This document shows, one piece after another, positions 1-7,952 of a DNA stretch of 64,000 bases. The stretch comes from Scytonema sp. UIC 10036 (lineage in GTDB: Bacteria > Cyanobacteriota > Cyanobacteriia > Cyanobacteriales > Nostocaceae): NCBI RefSeq assembly GCF_009725235.1, contig NZ_WJFC01000056.1, forward strand, positions 1-64,000. Direction: 5' to 3'. A model generated the notes under the pieces. It saw only the letters and a program-made list of their open reading frames with translations, had not been told where the DNA came from and did not search any database. Made by a program: the position numbers and the translations under genes. Within the stretch, counting starts at the first letter, position 1. The number at the start of each line of letters is the position of its first letter.

Positions 1-98
1 AACTAATTTATATTTAATTATACTTTGTCTTTCTATATCTAAATATAAATATTATTCTTCATCTTCATATGTTTATTTGTGGGTCATAATAGATACAG
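1..98 (+). promoter_or_regulatory. Possible CRISPR leader
   Basis: This very AT-rich stretch lies immediately before the first repeat and holds no gene. If array 1 is read on the plus strand, this is where the leader and promoter would be. It is cut by the window edge, and no defined promoter was identified. Confidence 0.35.
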
Positions 99-417
99 CT
101 TTGGCTTTTTATAAGTCGAATCAAAATGGAAACTTGAATCAGGAATATTATTAAATACAATATTTTGTCTTTGGCTTTTTATAAGTCGAATCAAAATGGA
201 AACATTATAAGTAATAATGCTAGCATGCAGAAAATATAACTTTGGCTTTTTATAAGTCGAATCAAAATGGAAACTGTCTTCATTTAAAATACCAAGCCAA
301 CGCATAAAATCTTTGGCTTTTTATAAGTCGAATCAAAATGGAAACTAATCAGAAGATTATTTACGGCAAGCAGTTTTAACGGCTTTGGCTTTTTATAAGT
401 CGAATCAAAATGGAAAC
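99..417 (+). CRISPR. CRISPR array 1, five identical 35-bp repeats
   Basis: Five copies of a 35-bp repeat begin at 99, 169, 240, 311 and 383. Each starts CTTTGGC and ends ATGGAAAC, with no mismatch seen between copies. The four spacers are 35, 36, 36 and 37 bp and differ from one another. The GAAAC end suggests transcription on the plus strand with an AT-rich leader at 1-98, since many cyanobacterial repeats end this way. Orientation is inferred, not proven. The reverse complement of this repeat, with two substitutions, forms the decayed array at 16261-16418, so both belong to the III-B locus between them. Confidence 0.95.
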
Positions 418-971
418 TTACTACATGTACTACGCCCGTTCCACGAGATAATTTATTTCTTGGAAAGCCCTTAGCTCAACATTTACCTAGACCGTGGGAG
501 CGCTATTTAAAACCTCATTATGATAAGATTGTCACTTCAAGTACGTATAAATGTGCGAACCCACAGTTTATTATGTGTTACGCCAATAGAACTACTAGTT
601 AATTCAGCATCAACAGTGCGTGGTAGGGTAATTTCTTCATAATATTTATCTTGCTCGTCCCAATAACCGCACACTTTATAATTACATAAAGAGAGATGTT
701 ATTTAACAAGTGTAGTGAATCTATGTTTTGTAATATATCAGTCAAATCATGCCAAACTGGGTGATTTTTTAATTCAATATTACTCATATCTGATTTGGAA
801 TTAATGTTCTGTTGCTAAACCAGGACAGTACAAGACTCCATCTATAAATTTGGCATGAAACCGAAGATCGCCGCCTTTACCAAGGTTCATAACGATACGG
901 CTGAAGCCGTTAAGCGAAGCTTAACGCGCTTAGTAGAGAGCTGTATCTTGGATATTATCACCGCGATCGCT
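418..971. other. Gene-poor stretch with possible decayed coding sequence
   Basis: No intact gene is evident. An open frame on the plus strand (432-602) reads VPRDNLFLGKPLAQHLPRPW in part. On the minus strand, a frame starting near 787 (MSNIELKNHPVWHDL) appears to continue after a frameshift near 680 as KVCGYWDEQDKYYEEITLPR. The two readings overlap, so at most one is real. Neither family was recognised. Positions 788-971 show nothing identifiable apart from a HIP1 site near 963. Confidence 0.25.
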
Positions 972-1403
972 TTACGATTTCGGGCGGTTACCTCGTTCTA
1001 AAGCTTTTGACGTTGGAGGTGGAGGTTCTGATGGCTTCTGTAAAATTTCAATGATTTTGTTAATAACTTCATTAATTTTTTCATCCTTAAGATTCCCTAT
1101 GTATCGAATGACATTGCTTTTCTCAACCGTTGCAATAATGTTAGGGCGAATATAGCAAGGACTTAAGTTAAGTTGACCGACTCTGAAGTCTTGGTCTTCT
1201 AACTTAATTTCATAGTCTCTACCTGGTTTACTGGTAATCGGACAGACTATAATATTGTTGCTGTCTGATTCTGCAACAATCAAAGCTGGTCTTTTTTTTG
1301 TTGCTGATGCATTGGAAAAGGGGAAAGGAACTGAAATTACATCCCCTCGGACAAAGTGTTCTATAGATCCTTCCAAGCTTCGTCTTCCTCTGGATTGAGC
1401 CAA
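972..1403 (-). CDS. MazF/PemK-like toxin, possibly start-impaired
   Basis: This resembles a type II toxin of the MazF/PemK family, which are usually ribosome-independent mRNA endoribonucleases. The fold signature is visible: RGDVISVPFPFS near residue 19, then KKRPALIV and IIVCPITS. The C-terminal tail is long and proline-rich (PSEPPPPT). The gene follows and overlaps the putative antitoxin gene. The annotated ATG at 1403 lies 43 nt inside that gene. A more natural start just before EHFVRGDV would be ATA rather than ATG, so translation may rely on the upstream overlapping start or the gene may be decaying. Confidence 0.7.
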   Translation of the reverse strand: MAQSRGRRSLEGSIEHFVRGDVISVPFPFSNASATKKRPALIVAESDSNNIIVCPITSKPGRDYEIKLEDQDFRVGQLNLSPCYIRPNIIATVEKSNVIRYIGNLKDEKINEVINKIIEILQKPSEPPPPTSKALERGNRPKS

Positions 1404-1642
1404 ATTTTGTTTAGTGATGTCTCACTCAACTCAAGAAAATCTTTCACTAATTCTTGAGAATCATCTGAGTCACTATCTTGTAAGCCGTTCACTCGTTCAA
1501 GTGATAGTCCTGTCAATTTTGCAACTCGATCTTTATCAATTCCGTCCCGTAACATATTGAGTGCAACTTGGTTTAATCCCTGTTGCAAACCTTGTTCCCA
1601 TGCTTCGCGTAACGTTGCTCTTTCAATTACAGAGTCCTGCAT
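1361..1642 (-). CDS. Hybrid antitoxin-like protein with Rpn-type N-terminal part
   Basis: This 93-residue protein seems to combine two unrelated cyanobacterial modules. Residues 1-55 (REAWEQGLQQGLNQVALNML, then GLSLERVNGLQ) resemble the C-terminal tail of Rpn/PD-(D/E)XK transposase-like proteins. Residues 60-93 (VKDFLELSETSLNKIW, NPEEDEAWKDL) resemble the tail of small antitoxins that neutralise MazF-type toxins. It overlaps the downstream MazF-like gene by 43 nt, as expected of an antitoxin-toxin operon. The usual N-terminal DNA-binding part of such antitoxins is not seen. A recombinational fusion is inferred. Confidence 0.5.
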   Translation of the reverse strand: MQDSVIERATLREAWEQGLQQGLNQVALNMLRDGIDKDRVAKLTGLSLERVNGLQDSDSDDSQELVKDFLELSETSLNKIWLNPEEDEAWKDL

Positions 1643-1791
1643 ATTCGTTAGTTGTTACTTTGTCGTGCTCTTTTCAATATCTTGGATGTTACTACCACGA
1701 TACTCCTTCAAAGTGGTTTTCGACCATCGTATTTACCAAGGTTGATAGCGCAGGCTAAAGTAAACGCCATCATCCTGAAGATTATTACCCC

Positions 1792-1917
1792 CAGGGCAAA
1801 CGCATCTAAATTCTGTAATCCATGCCCAGCAAGGGTTTCAAATTTTAGTTACAAAACTAAACAATGGGTGAAACCTTTGCTAAGTAAGGATTCTAAAAAT
1901 AAGATGCCTTTGCCCTG
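1792..1917. mobile_element. MITE-like element, 126 bp
   Basis: The ends are imperfect inverted repeats: CAGGGCAAACGCATCT on the left and, read in reverse complement, CAGGGCAAAGGCATCT on the right. The interior has no coding capacity. No clear target duplication was seen. This size and structure fit a miniature inverted-repeat transposable element that would need a transposase elsewhere. Confidence 0.5.
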
Positions 1918-1997
1918 ACTATAATTATAATCCCTAAATCCATATCAGGGAAGCAGTGACTGATTAGTAAGGGTGAGTTTTTCATGACTTATCCCAA

Positions 1998-2059
1998 GTC
2001 ATATAACTCATATACAAACTCATATAAAAATCGTTTTTACTCAGATACATACTCATATA
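1998..2059. promoter_or_regulatory. Repeated ACTCATATA motifs upstream of cas1
   Basis: The motif ACTCATATA occurs at about 2006, 2018 and 2051, with a related GTCATATA at 1999. All lie 140-200 bp before the cas1 start. Iterated motifs in this position could bind a regulator, but this is inference. They could also be a simple repeat. Confidence 0.3.
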
Positions 2060-2197
2060 GGCATCTGAGAAGATGGAATTAAGTCAAAAGTAAAAGATAA
2101 AAGGTCGGTCACTGGAATGAATTTCCCCAAATCAAGCTAGCGACAAACCTAAAAACTCTTTCTTCCTTTGACTTTACACTTTTACTTCACCAAACTC

Positions 2198-3238
2198 ATG
2201 TCTACCATATACATTACAGATCCAAACGCCTCGTTCAAACTTCAAAACAAGTATTTGAAGGTCTTTCAACAAGAGAAGCAGCGTTTCTTAATCCGCATTA
2301 GCAACATTAGCCAATTCATCATCTTTGGTAATTTGATATTACCAAAAGATATCGTGCAGATTATCCGTTTAAATCAAATTCCAGTCTTGTATTTAACCCA
2401 AACGGGTGAATATATCGGACGTGTAGAAAACCCATCTCCAGTCCAAACGAAATACCTAAATTACCAGCGCCAACGCTTGCGCGATACTGAATTTAACCGC
2501 GCAACTGCAGAAAGTATAATTTGGGCAAAACTGCACAATCAACACGCTTTTCTGCAAAATTGGACTCGTCAGTATACATTGCAAAATACCGACCCCACCA
2601 TCAAACGTGCATTAAATTATTTGGAACTGTTGATGGATAATCTATCAGTTGCACCATCTATTAATGAATTGCACGAGTATATTCAAGAAGCAGACAAAAT
2701 CCACTACTCTGCTGTTGCTTACCTACTTGCATTCCATAACCAATGTCCCCACGTAACTACAAAACAAATTAATAAATTCTTAAATCTGGGACATCAACTG
2801 CTACATCAATATATTTACACCCATCTCCAAACCGCAGGGCTTCACCCAGATTATGGAATTTTACACTGCGATCGCGATCGCGAACTTCCCTTAGCATGGG
2901 ACTTGAGTGCAGAATTTCACGCCCCCATTGTTGACGATATGGTGTTGTATTTTACCCGTCATCTTGCTAACGCTAATGGGAATGGGAATAAATATTACAC
3001 TCCCATCCAACGTTTTCTGCAACATTGGGAAGGAAAATTGAAAACTTGCGTGCTGCATCCCTATGCAGGAGAAATCACTTACCGCCAGTGTATAGATTTG
3101 CAGGTAAAGGAATATATTTCATCCTTGCTAGGGGATGTGGAATATTATCGCCCCTTGGCATTGAAATTTCACCCAAATCCTCACAATTTCACCAACATCG
3201 TTGAAACCCAGAAACCGATACTAACCTTGGTGAAGTAG
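2198..3238 (+). CDS. Cas1, CRISPR adaptation protein (divergent active site)
   Basis: Cas1 is the integrase subunit that inserts spacers with Cas2. The N-terminal beta domain is clear (MSTIYITDPNASFK, then FIIFGNLILP and IPVLYLTQTGEYIGR), and the C-terminal helical domain has the GLHPDYGILH and LAWDLSAEFHAPIVDD blocks. ATG 2198 is chosen because it gives the family's usual first residues; a TTG at 2168 is less likely. Counting from 2198 (346 residues), His223 and Asp235 match catalytic positions. The helix that normally carries the Glu ligand reads KIHYSAVAY without a Glu in place, and the usual second acid of the DLMEEFR block is Ala238. The protein may be weakly active or inactive. cas2 follows after 2 bp. 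Confidence 0.9.
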   Translation: MSTIYITDPNASFKLQNKYLKVFQQEKQRFLIRISNISQFIIFGNLILPKDIVQIIRLNQIPVLYLTQTGEYIGRVENPSPVQTKYLNYQRQRLRDTEFNRATAESIIWAKLHNQHAFLQNWTRQYTLQNTDPTIKRALNYLELLMDNLSVAPSINELHEYIQEADKIHYSAVAYLLAFHNQCPHVTTKQINKFLNLGHQLLHQYIYTHLQTAGLHPDYGILHCDRDRELPLAWDLSAEFHAPIVDDMVLYFTRHLANANGNGNKYYTPIQRFLQHWEGKLKTCVLHPYAGEITYRQCIDLQVKEYISSLLGDVEYYRPLALKFHPNPHNFTNIVETQKPILTLVK

Positions 3239-3240
3239 TT

Positions 3241-3519
3241 ATGTTTTATCTCGTTTGCTACGACATTGTTAGTGACACCCGTCGCAATAAAGTATCAAAA
3301 CTTCTTGAAAGCTATGGGTTGCGGGTACAAAAGTCTGTGTTTGAGTGTGTCTTGGATGAGAAACAATTTGAAAGCTTATCCAAATATCTGAAACGACTTG
3401 TGAACCGACGCGAAGACCAAGTGAGATTTTATCCCATGAGCGCACACAGTCGTTGCAAAGTTGCAGTCGTAGGGACACAACCCGAATTGAGCATTGATGA
3501 TGCAGCATTTATTGTTTGA
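3241..3519 (+). CDS. Cas2, CRISPR adaptation protein
   Basis: Cas2 forms the dimeric bridge between two Cas1 dimers during spacer integration. The 92-residue protein has the ferredoxin-like start YLVCYDIVSDTRRNKVSKLL with the conserved Asp after the first strand, and VQKSVFECVL for the second strand. Length is typical. It starts 2 bp after the cas1 stop, so the two are almost certainly co-transcribed. Nothing looks degenerate, in contrast to its Cas1 partner. Confidence 0.95.
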   Translation: MFYLVCYDIVSDTRRNKVSKLLESYGLRVQKSVFECVLDEKQFESLSKYLKRLVNRREDQVRFYPMSAHSRCKVAVVGTQPELSIDDAAFIV

Positions 3520-3528
3520 GTAATACCA

Positions 3529-3845
3529 TTTTGGATTTTAGATTTTAGATTTTGGATTGAGAAAGTCATATCTAGACTGGGTTTGGGCTAACTACATATC
3601 AGAAACTTACTTCTTTTTCCACAAGATTACCTATTTACAGCAGTTTTCACCTAAGTGAACCACACTATGCTCTTGTAGTCTATTAACCGGAAAATTGCTG
3701 TAATTAACCTTACTAGGCGCAGAGGTCACAGAGAAAGGAGTTAGAGAGATATAGGATGTAGAAACGTTGCATACAATGTCTCTACAATCCAAAATCCAAA
3801 ATTCACAATCCACAATCCAAAATCCAAAATCTAAAATCCAAAATC
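3529..3845. repeat. Paired short tandem repeats downstream of cas2
   Basis: Runs of TTTTAGATTT/TTTTGGATT at 3529-3557 are complementary to runs of AATCCAAAAT at 3784-3845. Such heptanucleotide-type tandem repeats are common in filamentous cyanobacteria. RNA from this interval could fold into a long stem. The 220 bp between them show no gene. Confidence 0.7.
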
Positions 3846-3887
3846 ATTTGGGCTTTCGGTCAAGTTTGGATATATGGAAACAATTGA

Positions 3888-4160
3888 ATGCAAATTCAAT
3901 CTGTCAAGTTTTGTTTGATTTTTGCTCCTAAAGCCCAAAAACAACTTGATGATTTACCAAAAAAAGACCGCAAGCAATACGACAAAGCTTTTGAATGTTT
4001 CGCTCATAATGGTCCTGCTTATCGCAGTTTGAGAACCCATCGCTATCGTAACAAAGACAGTAGTGATATTTGGAGTTCTTCTGCATCTATGGCAAAGCGG
4101 TTTTATTGGCGTTATGTCAAAGGAGAAATGATTGAGGTAACACACATAGATTCACATTAG
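3888..4160 (+). CDS. RelE/ParE-like toxin
   Basis: This 90-residue protein resembles the RelE/ParE toxin superfamily: CLIFAPKAQKQLDDLPKKDR near the N-terminus, then SLRTHRYR, and a final strand KRFYWRYVKGEMIEVTHID. RelE members cleave mRNA on the ribosome and ParE members target gyrase; which applies cannot be told from sequence. The next gene (4195) encodes a helix-turn-helix protein on the same strand and could be its antitoxin. Position 3' of cas1-cas2 places it in the defence island. Confidence 0.65.
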   Translation: MQIQSVKFCLIFAPKAQKQLDDLPKKDRKQYDKAFECFAHNGPAYRSLRTHRYRNKDSSDIWSSSASMAKRFYWRYVKGEMIEVTHIDSH

Positions 4161-4194
4161 ACATTCCAATCTCTCACTCATTACGCTACTCATC

Positions 4195-4488
4195 ATGTCC
4201 AATCCCCGTCAAATAACTGCACGCGAACTGCATTTAATTCTACTTTACAGTCATTGGGAGTTCGGTATGTCACCAGCAGAATTTTATTCAAAGTGGGATG
4301 TCAGTTACGAACAGATAGCTTTGATATGTTCCCGTTCTGATTCTACTGTACGTAGTTGGTTTAGGAAAGGTAAAAAACAACGCCATCCAACGCGCAATGA
4401 TTCGCTACACCTGGCTTTTATGGACTTATTGCTCGAACACTTTGAGGAGATTCCCCATGAAGTACTGCAATGGTTACATTTTAATTAG
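4195..4488 (+). CDS. Small helix-turn-helix protein, possible antitoxin
   Basis: This 97-residue protein contains a helix-turn-helix-like segment (DVSYEQIALICSRSDSTVRS, then WFRKGKKQR), which would bind DNA. The tail ends HFEEIPHEVLQWLHFN. It lies 34 bp after the RelE/ParE-like gene on the same strand, so it may act as antitoxin and autoregulator. Proteins of this kind also occur alone in cyanobacteria, so the pairing is not certain. Confidence 0.55.
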   Translation: MSNPRQITARELHLILLYSHWEFGMSPAEFYSKWDVSYEQIALICSRSDSTVRSWFRKGKKQRHPTRNDSLHLAFMDLLLEHFEEIPHEVLQWLHFN

Positions 4489-4953
4489 CCTTGTATGCAC
4501 TGATTGAATTATTTGTCAATAGCATCTTGCTCTGTCTTTACAAGTTTGTGCTAGCTAGAGTGGTGTGAGTTAATTCAAAGTTAGCGATCGCGAGTAATTC
4601 GCATTGTTGAGCGAGTTCTCAGGAGTGTGAAATACTTCAGAAACATCGTATTTGGATTAACTGGCTTCACTTGAAGTCGATGTAATGGAAACGGAAACAA
4701 AATATCTCAGTTTTTACTGATATTAAATCTTGTGGGGTGGGGGAGGACGCCCATTTTATTACGTCCTCGTCCGCCCGTTTTATTACATCCTCGCCTGCTT
4801 ATTTCGTTGACTATGTCTATAAACAGGGCGCTGAAGCGCAACTACAAACCTAAAAGCCCCTCTATGCTCTATCTGCGTTTTTTCGACTGACTATGCAGTA
4901 TCATGAGAATATATAGGTAAAAAATCGCTCTCGTTGCTTTGGGAAGTGTGGTA
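4489..4953. other. Intergenic region without recognised gene
   Basis: Two similar phrases, GGACGCCCATTTTATTACGT near 4750 and CCGCCCGTTTTATTACATCC near 4770, form a short imperfect tandem duplication. Two HIP1-like sites lie near 4583. No gene or RNA was recognised. Confidence 0.5.
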
Positions 4954-5208
4954 ATGACAGAAAAGACAATAGAGATTATTCAATCTCAATTGCTGGAAAT
5001 ATTGTCTCAATTGCCTTTGTCTTCGCAAGAGGAAGTCTTAGACTTTACTATTTCTCTGTATCAGAAAAAACTGACTCAGCAATGGAACGCTATTTCTGAT
5101 GAAGAAGCAGCAATGCTAAAAACTGAGTTCGCTGAGGAAGATTTAGCTTTTGCACAAGCCGCTTTAGCTGACTATCTTCTCCTGCTTCAGAATTCACAAC
5201 AACAGTAG
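4954..5208 (+). CDS. Small antitoxin-like protein
   Basis: ATG 4954 begins MTEKTIEIIQSQLLEILSQL, and residues to about 40 (LPLSSQEEVLDFTISLYQKK) resemble the DUF2281-like or other small antitoxins found before MazF or PIN toxins in cyanobacteria. A TTG at 4939 is the alternative start. The sequence just downstream, in another frame, still encodes what looks like part of a MazF toxin. This gene is therefore probably an orphaned antitoxin whose toxin has decayed. Confidence 0.5.
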   Translation: MTEKTIEIIQSQLLEILSQLPLSSQEEVLDFTISLYQKKLTQQWNAISDEEAAMLKTEFAEEDLAFAQAALADYLLLLQNSQQQ

Positions 5209-5312
5209 TAGTTGTTCCTGTAACTAGTAATTTGCGACGTGCTAAAGTACTAGGTACATTGATACAGAGAGTTAAAGCACAACTACACATCCAAACATTA
5301 TCTATGCTTTAG
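5199..5312 (+). pseudogene. MazF-like toxin fragment
   Basis: Read from 5199 in a frame shifted relative to the preceding gene, the sequence gives VVVVPVTSNLRRAKVLGT and ends at a TAG at 5310. Blocks like V-V-P-x-T-S-N-x-R-R-A occur in MazF-type toxins. There is no start codon and the N- and C-terminal parts are missing, so this looks like a residue of a toxin gene fused onto the antitoxin tail. Confidence 0.4.
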
Positions 5313-5381
5313 CTTAGTTTTTTCGTATAATAATATTACCTTCAGGCGAAAGTAGTTTTACACAAGAATCTGTGGCTATCT

Positions 5382-5597
5382 ATGGTGTCTCATGAGTTAG
5401 TAGAACAATTACGCAGGCTCAATCGCGTAGATAAACTAGAAGTCATTCAACTCTTAGTTGCGGATCTAGCTTCTGAAGAAACTAATCTTATCAAATCTGG
5501 GGCGTCATATCCTGTTTGGTCTCCCTATGATGCGGTAGAAGCTGCTAATATCATGTTAGAAGCATTAAATCCGGAAACTTCTCGAAATCATGGGTAA
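5382..5597 (+). CDS. Small conserved cyanobacterial protein, antitoxin-like
   Basis: This 71-residue protein starts MVSHELVEQLRRLNRVDKLE and ends near EAANIMLEALNPETS. It resembles short proteins that often precede toxin genes in cyanobacteria, but no toxin follows: the next gene is convergent. Function is not known. Start at ATG 5382 has no strong ribosome-binding site. Confidence 0.45.
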   Translation: MVSHELVEQLRRLNRVDKLEVIQLLVADLASEETNLIKSGASYPVWSPYDAVEAANIMLEALNPETSRNHG

Positions 5598-5628
5598 TTC
5601 AGCACGATATTCTTTCAAAGCTTGAATT

Positions 5629-7404
5629 TCAGCAGAGGTTAGCTGATGAGTGAAGTAGATTTCGAGTTTCAATTAACTGACTGACTACCCAATCGCGAAT
5701 ATCTGAGTAGATATAGTAAGATGTATTATTAAGACCAACAAATTTATTTTTAGGCTGATTGAGCATCCATGAAGTTTGATTGCTAATATTAGTTATTTCT
5801 ACTAATATTTCATCTGGCTCGCAGGCTACGCTGGCAAATTGTTCATCTTTATTGAGATTTTTCTTATCCCGAGCTAATGACTTCTGCATACTTTCTAGAG
5901 AAACACCTTTGGCACTATGAACAATTTCGTTTCTCTTTTCAATCCAATAATCTAACTTTGTTAAAGACTCAGTGATTTTCTGCCAAGCTGTTTTTTCTTT
6001 TAAATTACCTCTATATTGAATCAGAGCATTGACAAAATTACGTTTACTAAATCTTCCGGGTAAGCGATAGGGAAATTTATTATTACATTTGCTTCCCTCG
6101 TTCTTTTCAAATTGTTTCCATAAATCAGTCTCAACCTTACTTTTATTCAGGAACCAATCATCAGGATAATTAACTTTATCAAAATACTGCAATCCTTCTA
6201 ATCCTTGGATTAAGTCATGTAAAGTTTCTTCACAGAAAGAGGCTAGTCTAGATAAGAAATTGGCAATTTGATTAAGCTCCCAATAGATACGACATTGAGT
6301 ATAAAGATTTAACAGTCTATCATAATTATTATCTGCTACTAAGTTAAACAATAATTTGCGGAAAGGATGACTTTCTGGTCTTTTCAAATCTTGACTTGCT
6401 TTGAAATTATCCAAATTAAAGCAATCAACTGCAATTTCTAAAGCAGCAATAATCTGTTCAATCTTGACTTGGCTGTTGTTGACATTAGAATCGGCGATAT
6501 TTTCTTGAATTAAAATTTGTAAGTATCTTTGCCAATCCTGAAGTAATTGAATCGAACCATCAAAATCCCAACGTTGTAATAGCTTGTTTATAGCTTGATA
6601 TTTTTGACTGCGAATATATTGCCAGTAAGCATTTAATTTACAAGATGAGGGTTCTCCATTTAAAACCTTGATAATATTTAACTCCGGTTCTAAATTAGCT
6701 TGAAATTCAACCATAGATGCCATTGCTTGGATTCGCAAAGCAGTTTGCATTTGTCCCGTACCACCTTTAATACTAATCAAAATCTTGTTTTGTCCTGGGC
6801 TAACTCTACTAAAAAACTTATAGTAAAGATTAAACAAAGCATCTTGCTCCACTGCTTTAGTCTTAATAATTTCTGAATGAAGTGTTAAATCTGGTATTTC
6901 TTTTTTTAACCACTTTTGTAAGATGTTAAATAAATATATCGTATCTTTAAGACGACCAGATTTTTCCTCTTCAGATTGGTCTGTCACGAAACAATAAACT
7001 TCTGTTACTTGAAATTTCTCTATTGCAGTCGTTATAATGCCCCAAATTCTACCAGGACGCAACCTCTGATGCCAAAAGTCAGGATTTTGTTCGTAGGCTT
7101 TGAAGATTTCTTGAGTCAAATCTCGAAAAGAAGCAAATTTATCCAATTTTAATTCTTCGCATAAAAATTCTTGAACAAAAGCTTCGCGTTGGTTCCATAA
7201 TGCTTCCTCGTTAGAGCCGGAAGGAGGTAATATAATATTCGGTTCGTAGCGGTCAAAGTTGATAGGAAAATAGTATCCTTCTATTTTGACAGATAGGTCG
7301 GAAGTGCAAATGGTAACACAAGCAAAACAATTAATTGAACGGGTCAAGGCTTCTGAGCCAAGCACTCTCCCGAAGGATGACATAATGGAGGTAATCACAA
7401 CCAT
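5629..7404 (-). CDS. CARF-HEPN ribonuclease of the type III CRISPR system (Csm6/Csx1-like), 5' end uncertain
   Basis: The central Rossmann-like CARF region (about residues 118-250) contains VYCFVTDQ and KILISIKGGTGQMQTAL, the glycine-rich loop expected to bind cyclic oligoadenylate. The C-terminal HEPN region has RNEIVH at 491-496, the R-x4-H ribonuclease motif. Csm6/Csx1 proteins of this layout degrade RNA when Cas10 makes cyclic oligoadenylate. It lies downstream of the cmr genes on the same strand. The first 40 residues are antisense to an Rpn-type remnant and look non-native, and no ATG or GTG starts the recognisable part (KIEGYYFPINFDRYEP). The native 5' end may have been lost, including the first CARF strand. 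Confidence 0.8.
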   Translation of the reverse strand: MVVITSIMSSFGRVLGSEALTRSINCFACVTICTSDLSVKIEGYYFPINFDRYEPNIILPPSGSNEEALWNQREAFVQEFLCEELKLDKFASFRDLTQEIFKAYEQNPDFWHQRLRPGRIWGIITTAIEKFQVTEVYCFVTDQSEEEKSGRLKDTIYLFNILQKWLKKEIPDLTLHSEIIKTKAVEQDALFNLYYKFFSRVSPGQNKILISIKGGTGQMQTALRIQAMASMVEFQANLEPELNIIKVLNGEPSSCKLNAYWQYIRSQKYQAINKLLQRWDFDGSIQLLQDWQRYLQILIQENIADSNVNNSQVKIEQIIAALEIAVDCFNLDNFKASQDLKRPESHPFRKLLFNLVADNNYDRLLNLYTQCRIYWELNQIANFLSRLASFCEETLHDLIQGLEGLQYFDKVNYPDDWFLNKSKVETDLWKQFEKNEGSKCNNKFPYRLPGRFSKRNFVNALIQYRGNLKEKTAWQKITESLTKLDYWIEKRNEIVHSAKGVSLESMQKSLARDKKNLNKDEQFASVACEPDEILVEITNISNQTSWMLNQPKNKFVGLNNTSYYIYSDIRDWVVSQLIETRNLLHSSANLC

Positions 7405-7645
7405 CGCCGTTTACAAGTTTATTAATCTGAGTCGTGTTGAGGTGGAAGCCATGTTGGGAATTGATTTAGAGCAAACTAGAGTTTATCAAGAAGCAAAAGA
7501 AGAAGGTCGTCAAGAAGGTCGAGAAGCATTAACATTGGAACTGGTATCGCGAATGTTAGCACGCGGTATGACACAACAAGAGGTAGCAGATTTACTAGGG
7601 TTAACTCTTGCACAAGTCCGACAAATCGTCCAAGCAGAATCTTAA
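7286..7645 (+). pseudogene. C-terminal remnant of an Rpn/PD-(D/E)XK transposase-like gene
   Basis: The frame encodes QAKQLIERVKASEP, then VYKFINLSRVEVEAMLGI, QTRVYQEAKEEGRQEG and a helix-turn-helix-like end MTQQEVADLLGLTLAQVRQI. These match the C-terminal third of cyanobacterial Rpn-family (DUF2887-like) proteins. The nuclease domain is absent. The 5' end runs into, and overlaps by about 119 bp on the opposite strand, the 5' end of the CARF-HEPN gene, marking a recombination junction near 7285-7310. Confidence 0.6.
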
Positions 7646-7829
7646 GAACGACTGAGGTTCAAGGCGTTATTCGCGACCAGATTATTTGACGAAATAATCA
7701 TTAAGAAGGATTGATACTTAAAGAATTTGTGCTGGTGCGATCTGAGTATGCATTGTCCCAGCCAAAGGTTGGGAACCAGAGAAAGTGCAAATACGAACTT
7801 TTAATTAACTGGTAGGAATCTAAACTTAC

Positions 7830-7951
7830 GTGAGTTCGACGATTTACCCCCCTTAATCCCCCCTTATAAAGGGGGGAAATTGAATTTCCAATTCCCTCCC
7901 CTTTACAAGGGGAGGGTTAGGGTGGGGTCGCTTTAATTTCGTCGAACTCAC
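7830..7951. mobile_element. MITE-like element with perfect 13-bp inverted repeats
   Basis: The 122-bp element is bounded by GTGAGTTCGACGA and its exact complement. The interior contains back-to-back palindromic blocks of the CCCCCCTTATAAAGGGGGG type also seen at 16019-16115 and 18285-18470. Its right end stops 1 bp before the stop codon of the Cmr6-Cmr1 fusion gene, so it may supply the 3' hairpin of the cmr transcript. Confidence 0.6.
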
Positions 7952-7952
7952 A

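Noticed and set aside
84..305. Open frame antisense to CRISPR array 1
   Set aside because: It is made of repeat and spacer sequence with a recurring FHFDSTYKKPKLY peptide, an artefact of the repeats.
1557..1918. Three plus-strand frames over the TA gene and MITE
   Set aside because: They overlap a better-supported minus-strand gene and a repeat, and no family-like sequence is seen.
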